A stretch of 64,000 nt of DNA from Mesorhizobium sp. WSM4313 (GTDB lineage Bacteria > Pseudomonadota > Alphaproteobacteria > Rhizobiales > Rhizobiaceae). Positions 59,679 through 64,000 of this stretch are shown in pieces (the first letter of the stretch is position 1; each line of letters opens with the position of its first letter). The stretch covers positions 124,001-188,000 of the forward strand of contig NZ_NSFT01000006.1 in assembly GCF_002294725.1 (NCBI RefSeq), in the 5' to 3' direction. Position numbers and translations under genes: made by a program. Under the pieces are notes generated by a model, which was not told where the DNA came from, made no database searches, and was given only the letters and a program-made list of their open reading frames with translations.

Positions 59679-59850
59679 CGCGACCAGATCATTTGCACGG
59701 CAAACCGCACGTTGGCACGACGTATAAGCGCGCCCTCCCTCGAAAAAATCTCGGGATGGACCAGTCCGTCCCGGGCTGTCTCGGCAACTGTGAAGCCTTT
59801 CGGCAGGCGCTCCCCTATCATTGCCACATCGACAACCGATGGAGACAACC
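59679..59850. other. oriT: MobQ-type origin of transfer
   Basis: The divergent traA-traC gap contains GACGTATAAGCGCGCCCTCC at 59719-59738. This matches the nick region known for MobQ/Ti-plasmid oriTs (a TATAA- or TAAG- element followed by GCGCCCT). In Ti and Sym plasmids oriT occupies precisely this position. Short inverse words (ACGT...ACGT at 59709-59723) precede the core. The exact nick position is not proven. Confidence 0.75.
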
Positions 59851-60177
59851 ATGCGAAAGCCGCGGGACTTCGACGCCGAACTGAAGGCGCTGGAAGAAAA
59901 AGGGCGAGAGCTCAAAACCAGAAAAGTGCAGCAACTTGGCGAACTGGTGATCTCCACGGGCGCCGATCAACTCAGCACCGACGAACTGGCCGGGGCGTTG
60001 ATTGCACTCGCCGAAACGAAAGACACCGCAAAGCGAGAGGCATGGGCTAAGCGTGGAGCGATGTTTTTCGAGAGCCGGTCCCGGCTATTTGCTCCTGCAT
60101 CTCGGCGCAACCTGCGCGGCGCTCCGGCGCAACCGGGCAGCCCAAAATCGCCGGAAAGCGGCGATGGCTCGCAATGA
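59851..60177 (+). CDS. traC: conjugal transfer protein TraC
   Basis: A 108-residue protein: MRKPRDFDAELKALEEKGRE, then KTRKVQQLGELVISTGADQL and DELAGALIALAETKDTA, a coiled-coil start followed by the short helical domain of TraC accessory proteins that assist TraA at oriT. GGAG lies six bases before the ATG at 59851. The tail beyond residue 80 is not conserved. It overlaps traD by 14 bases. Confidence 0.85.
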   Translation: MRKPRDFDAELKALEEKGRELKTRKVQQLGELVISTGADQLSTDELAGALIALAETKDTAKREAWAKRGAMFFESRSRLFAPASRRNLRGAPAQPGSPKSPESGDGSQ

Positions 60178-60427
60178 CATGCGCGTGTGGCAGGTCGAGC
60201 GCCGCAAGCGCACCCGACATTTGATTGAACTCGGTGGGCTGGTCGTCAAGGCAGGGATCATCGAACTGACCAATGACGATCGCGACATCATCTACGGAGC
60301 GATGCTCTGGATCGCCGCCAAGCTGCAAAATTATGAAGGCGAGCATGCGCGAGACCTGTGGGCCGCGAAGGGGAAGCAGGCATTCGATGCGGAACGGCAT
60401 GAAGTCCATAAGAACCATCGAACATAG
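60164..60427 (+). CDS. traD: conjugal transfer protein TraD
   Basis: An 87-residue protein whose VWQVERRKRTRHLIELGGLV, VKAGIIELTNDDRDIIYGAML matches small TraD of the Ti/Sym tra operons, a relaxosome accessory. It overlaps traC. The usual next gene, traG (coupling ATPase), is not there; instead an opposite-strand nuclease gene follows, so the module can only be mobilised with help or is truncated. Confidence 0.87.
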   Translation: MARNDMRVWQVERRKRTRHLIELGGLVVKAGIIELTNDDRDIIYGAMLWIAAKLQNYEGEHARDLWAAKGKQAFDAERHEVHKNHRT

Positions 60428-60551
60428 TCGTGGTTGGCGAGCAGCGGCGATGCAAAGCCGTCCATTTGGTGACACCCCGCCAACAACTAATTCAGTGTGA
60501 AATGGTCTTTCCCACTCAACTTCCGACGGCATTCATTTTTTCCGACGACGT

Positions 60552-61784
60552 TCATTCTTCCACCAAATCGCGAAGCGCCGAACGGATGCGCGGCCGAAGT
60601 GCATTCACAAATGCGTTGGTTCGCTCCTGAAGCCAGTTGAGGGCACGTTCGCGGTCTTCTGGATTCTCCAGGTCCCGCACGGTGAAGTCCTGCGCAATAA
60701 TCGGCCTGTCGCCCTCAAAATCGATAGTCACCCCCGGGCCCAATTCCGCAGCCAGTTCTTCCGCTTGGGGGGCCAGCGCTTTAGACGCCCGCTCGCCCAC
60801 GGAGTTTCGATTTGAGGAAAGGTCCAGACCGACGCGGTTGGTGCGCACATCACGGTAAACGGTCAACCAACTTGAGCCACCGGGAGCTCCGAACTTGAAG
60901 ACGATATGGCCGCCAAGGGCAGGCGGGGGCCGCATCTGATCCGGATCGTCGAGATGGAGTCCCGACAGGAAATCTAGCCAGAAGCTCTGCCTGATGGCGT
61001 TGCGCCGCTCCCGCCCGGCTCTTCTTTCCGGTGACTCGATGGAAGCAGAAGATTCCCCTTCTTCGTCCTCAGACAGAGCGAGGCCTTCCGGAAGCGCGAT
61101 AACGGTCCTCACAATTGTCTGCGTCTTGGCGAGCACACGCGGCACAACGATCCGTGCCCCATCTACTAGCTGGTAAATCGGCATTTCGACGAGGCCCAAT
61201 GTGAAATGAAGTCCGGAATGACCTTGCAGATACTCAGCGATCGTCTCCACACCGACGCGAATACCATCACCAACAATCAGAAGCAGGAATCGCCCGCGCC
61301 TTAGGTTCAGCGTCAGCGCGTCATTGAAGCTTATCTCGTCCACATCGTTCCCTGCTGCCCGCACCAAATCGAGAATGACATTTCCTTCTCTGCCTACTCG
61401 TCGACTGGCCTCGCGCTGCAGGTCGGATGAGGTCCACAGAGCGAGTTCCTTCGCATAGTCGAGAATCTGCCCAACTACCTCCCGCCTGCCTTCTGGATTG
61501 CGCCAAAGCTTGCATTCAACGAGCACCGGCAGGCCAGTAGGCGTGACCATGAAGTTGTCGATTGGACCAGCCGGCGTCGAAAGCTCTCGGCAAATCGATA
61601 CCGGGTTAGCGAATAACGGATCGATCTCGGCGATGGGCAGGCAAGATGGAAAGCGATGAATGAGGTCCTGAATCGCCGCCTCGGTCATGCCATGTCCCCC
61701 TCCGCCAAGCTCGAGGAGCCTTGCAGTCACTACCGAAGCTCCGTCGTCGGAGATAACCAGAGGCGTTGAATGCTGCCTCGCCAT
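60552..61784 (-). CDS. PD-(D/E)XK nuclease-like protein (410 aa)
   Basis: The N-terminal 115 residues carry a restriction-endonuclease-like core: Glu36 (MTEAAIQDLIHRFP), Asp76 (GPIDNFMVTPTGLP), then E-C-K at 90-92 (VLVECKLWRNPEGRREVVGQILDYAKELA) with Gln106, the D...ExK...Q order of the PD-(D/E)XK superfamily. The rest (about 120-410) has no recognised motif; it holds acidic SEDEEGESSASIESPERRAG and FGAPGGSSWLTVYRDVRTNR. AGGAGG precedes the ATG. It lies 91 bases downstream of the Lhr-like helicase gene on the same strand, likely co-transcribed; a helicase-nuclease defence pair is plausible. Confidence 0.8.
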   Translation of the reverse strand: MARQHSTPLVISDDGASVVTARLLELGGGGHGMTEAAIQDLIHRFPSCLPIAEIDPLFANPVSICRELSTPAGPIDNFMVTPTGLPVLVECKLWRNPEGRREVVGQILDYAKELALWTSSDLQREASRRVGREGNVILDLVRAAGNDVDEISFNDALTLNLRRGRFLLLIVGDGIRVGVETIAEYLQGHSGLHFTLGLVEMPIYQLVDGARIVVPRVLAKTQTIVRTVIALPEGLALSEDEEGESSASIESPERRAGRERRNAIRQSFWLDFLSGLHLDDPDQMRPPPALGGHIVFKFGAPGGSSWLTVYRDVRTNRVGLDLSSNRNSVGERASKALAPQAEELAAELGPGVTIDFEGDRPIIAQDFTVRDLENPEDRERALNWLQERTNAFVNALRPRIRSALRDLVEE

Positions 61785-61875
61785 GCGTCATTCCTCCTGT
61801 TTAGGCTGCGGCTGAACCGCATTTGCCAGCGGCCCGATTGCCTCTCTGGGCAACAATTTCTTCTCCAAGCACCGC

Positions 61876-64000
61876 TTAGGCGCGCGGATTGAGTAGTTCT
61901 GTCGCGACCGCGCCGACCTCTGTCCCTATGTTCGCGCGCGCTTTGGCCCACAGCCTTCGCAAAAGTGGCTCAGGGACCATACCGTCGAACCTCGCTGTCT
62001 CGAGGTTCTCGACGAACTCCGAAATGGACTGAATATCCGGTGGACGTTCAGCTACCTGGCGAAGGACCGCCTCAGCTTCTTCAGGTGTAGTCTCCAGAAC
62101 CGTCACACCGACGTCGTGCATCACGCATTCAAGGCCCGCCGAAACCAATGTGAAGGCGAGAACGGCATTGGCTTCGGTGCCTCTCCAGGTCAGGACCTGC
62201 GTATCCTTCACTGCCGGCAGGAATCTGGTCTGCCGCAGTCCGAACTCCGCATATGCCTCCCTCCCCTGGCGCAGGAAGTCGGCGGCGGTCGCATCGAGAT
62301 AAGCGGGAATGTCGCCGCCTTCTAGGACCGCTCGCATCTCGGCCGAGAGCCTGTCGTGGACAGGTTCGCTCATCACGTTGTCGAACTGAGGAATCTTTCC
62401 GGACCGATGCCGCTCGACCTCGAGCACCTTGCTTCGGTCGTCCACCGATGCGATACGCCAGCGCTGTCCGGCGAAGGCAATCACCACTCCGACGGCTACC
62501 GGATTTGAGATCGGGATAGTCCCAAGAGTACGACCGCCGCAGACGATCCGCCACTCCTCGTCCGTCGAGAACACGGCGTAGAAGTCGCGGCCAGCCGTAA
62601 GCCGCTCCCCGAATTCGCCGAGCATAACGGTACCATCGGGCGCCTGCTCCAGCAGCCGGTTGTCCGCCGAGGCCATTCCGCGCAGCAACTCGACATAGTC
62701 GCCTTTTCCCAAAACAGAAAGCGGACCCGCCGAGCATATCGTCTCGAAAAGGCGATCAGCGCGCAGCCCCCCTTTCTGCGCGATCACAGAGAGTGTCTGG
62801 TGAAGCGCGACGGTCGCGACTGCGTCGACGGCAGAAGGCGGCTCGACGAACTTCGCGACGAGCAGGCGCACAGAAGCAACTGCACGCACCGTCTCCAGCC
62901 TCAGGTGATCTAGTGGGTCGGAATCCTGTCCGAGATTTCGCTCCCGCACATACATGCGAAGGATTGCAGGAACGCCGCGCCGCCGGCCACTGCGCCCCAG
63001 GCGTTGGCGGAGCGACGCGAGCGACCGCGGCGCCCCGACCTGGGCCACCGACTTGATCGATCCGATGTCGATGCCGAGCTCCAAAGTGGTCGTCGCGACC
63101 GCCGTCGTGGGCAGGTTGGCCTGCTTCAGCCTGTCTTCGAGCTCCTCGCGCAACTCCTTCGAGAGGCTGCCATGGTGAGGAAAGAACTCGTTCGGGACGC
63201 CGCCATTCTCGGATCGCGTCCGCAGCCTGTCCGCCAGGGCTTCCACGCGCCTGCGCGACCCGGCGAATACAAGGTTGTTCGCTCCGCGAAGCGTCGCGAA
63301 CATATGGTCGGCGATGAAGTCCAGCGCGACTGGCTTCTCCTCCGCCTCCAGTCCGTCGATCTCTTCGGCGTCCTCGCCATCCCCGTACGCCCGCACCTGG
63401 AGCCTTAGCTCGGGCGAGTCCGCCGAGGACTCCACGATCGAAACGGACGAAGGCGAAGCCGGGTTCAGCCAGCCGGCGGCAACGGACAGGTCGCCAATAG
63501 TGGCGGACAGCCCGATCCTCCTTGCTGGCGCGGGTGACAGCGCATCCAGCCGCCGCAGCAAGGTAGCCAGATGGAGGCCGCGCGGCCCGCTCAGAAAGGC
63601 ATGCAGTTCGTCGATTACGATGAAGTCCAATGCGCCCAGCATCCTCCTTGCATCGCCCGGACGACGCAGGAGCATCGCCTCAATGGATTCCGGAGTTATC
63701 AGCACGACACCGCGCGGGTCGCGTCTTGTACGCTGCTTGGCGGCTTGTGGCGCATCCCCGTGCCATCGAACGACGTCGATCTCCATCCGCTCGCAGAGGT
63801 CGTCCAGGCGGCGGAATTGGTCGTTGATCAGGGCCTTGAGCGGACCCACATAGAGGACCGACACGCCTGGCTCCGCCCGCGTCGCCACTTTCGTCAGAAT
63901 TGGCAAGAAGGCGGCTTCCGTTTTCCCAGCCGCCGTTGCGGCCGCGATCAGGACATCATTCCGGCCGCCCAGGATCGCGGTGATCGCCTTGTCCTGGACA
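61876..64000 (-). CDS. Lhr-like DEAD/DEAH helicase (N-terminus outside window)
   Basis: At least 707 residues; the frame is open at the right edge. Superfamily 2 motifs in order: Walker A ATAAGKTEAAF (just inside the edge), Ia GPLKALINDQF, Ib ITPESIEAML, II VIDELHAFLSG (DELH), III GLSATIG, IV VFAGSRRRVEALADRL, V TTTLELGIDIGSIKSVAQVG, VI RQRLGRSGRRRG. A winged-helix and Lhr-type C-terminal domain follow, ending in AEAVLRQVAERPP, LRRLWAKARANIG. Lhr housekeeping proteins are longer; this shorter form next to a nuclease gene within an island is more like helicases of phage-defence loci. Substrate unknown. Confidence 0.9.
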   Translation of the reverse strand, partial: VQDKAITAILGGRNDVLIAAATAAGKTEAAFLPILTKVATRAEPGVSVLYVGPLKALINDQFRRLDDLCERMEIDVVRWHGDAPQAAKQRTRRDPRGVVLITPESIEAMLLRRPGDARRMLGALDFIVIDELHAFLSGPRGLHLATLLRRLDALSPAPARRIGLSATIGDLSVAAGWLNPASPSSVSIVESSADSPELRLQVRAYGDGEDAEEIDGLEAEEKPVALDFIADHMFATLRGANNLVFAGSRRRVEALADRLRTRSENGGVPNEFFPHHGSLSKELREELEDRLKQANLPTTAVATTTLELGIDIGSIKSVAQVGAPRSLASLRQRLGRSGRRRGVPAILRMYVRERNLGQDSDPLDHLRLETVRAVASVRLLVAKFVEPPSAVDAVATVALHQTLSVIAQKGGLRADRLFETICSAGPLSVLGKGDYVELLRGMASADNRLLEQAPDGTVMLGEFGERLTAGRDFYAVFSTDEEWRIVCGGRTLGTIPISNPVAVGVVIAFAGQRWRIASVDDRSKVLEVERHRSGKIPQFDNVMSEPVHDRLSAEMRAVLEGGDIPAYLDATAADFLRQGREAYAEFGLRQTRFLPAVKDTQVLTWRGTEANAVLAFTLVSAGLECVMHDVGVTVLETTPEEAEAVLRQVAERPPDIQSISEFVENLETARFDGMVPEPLLRRLWAKARANIGTEVGAVATELLNPRA

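Overview
This 64 kb window comes from a high-GC alphaproteobacterium of the Rhizobiales, most likely Mesorhizobium or a close relative. The clues are the nrdR-ribD-ribE-ribH order, an LdtR/L,D-transpeptidase pair, an aspartate-rich (magnesium-type) HemB, two families of intergenic palindromes typical of rhizobial chromosomes, and Ti/Sym-plasmid-type TraA/TraC/TraD proteins. The genus call is inference; no rRNA or marker search was possible.

From 1 to about 46.6 kb is chromosomal backbone. It holds: a riboflavin operon with NrdR at its head and a tiny DUF1778-like gene inside it (1-2622, minus); glyA; an L,D-transpeptidase and its MarR regulator; a hydroxyisobutyryl-CoA hydrolase; hemB; ppk2; a GntR/MFS divergent pair with a clear operator; a LacI regulator with three identical operators and two tiny duplicated genes (18.6-20.2 kb); opgC-like acyltransferase; sthA; bpt; an AI-2E-family permease; parC; aspS; a DeoR/MFS divergent pair; rnd; guaB; a Phd/PIN toxin-antitoxin pair; a DHA2 MFS pump; ppx-rlmE; and a YbhN-like membrane protein. 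Three long palindromic repeats (12.7, 28.5, 38.0 kb), one short derivative (43.1 kb) and three copies of a ~45 bp palindrome (1.0, 7.7, 46.5 kb) lie at gene ends.

A genomic island starts at tRNA-Gln(CTG) (46623-46696). A large serine recombinase gene, broken by a +1 frameshift, runs antisense into the 3' end of this tRNA, which marks the insertion point. The right end is outside the window. The island carries two hypothetical genes, an XRE regulator, and a visibly less GC-rich three-gene cassette (50.0-56.1 kb). The cassette encodes a 785-aa protein with an N-terminal FAD/NAD(P)-binding fold, a 220-aa small protein, and a 1020-aa Rad50/SMC-like ABC ATPase with a CxCxxC hook exactly mid-protein. 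Its tightly overlapping gene order matches the architecture of ABC-three-component (ABC-3C) conflict systems, with a nucleotide-cofactor-binding protein in the effector position; this is the best candidate for an undescribed system here.

The cassette is followed by an AlpA-like regulator and a mobilisation module (traA, a MobQ-type oriT, traC, traD; no traG). At the end of the window is a PD-(D/E)XK-type nuclease gene behind an Lhr-like helicase cut by the window edge, a second probable defence locus. The island thus looks like a mobilisable element that accumulated anti-phage cargo between an integration end and an oriT.
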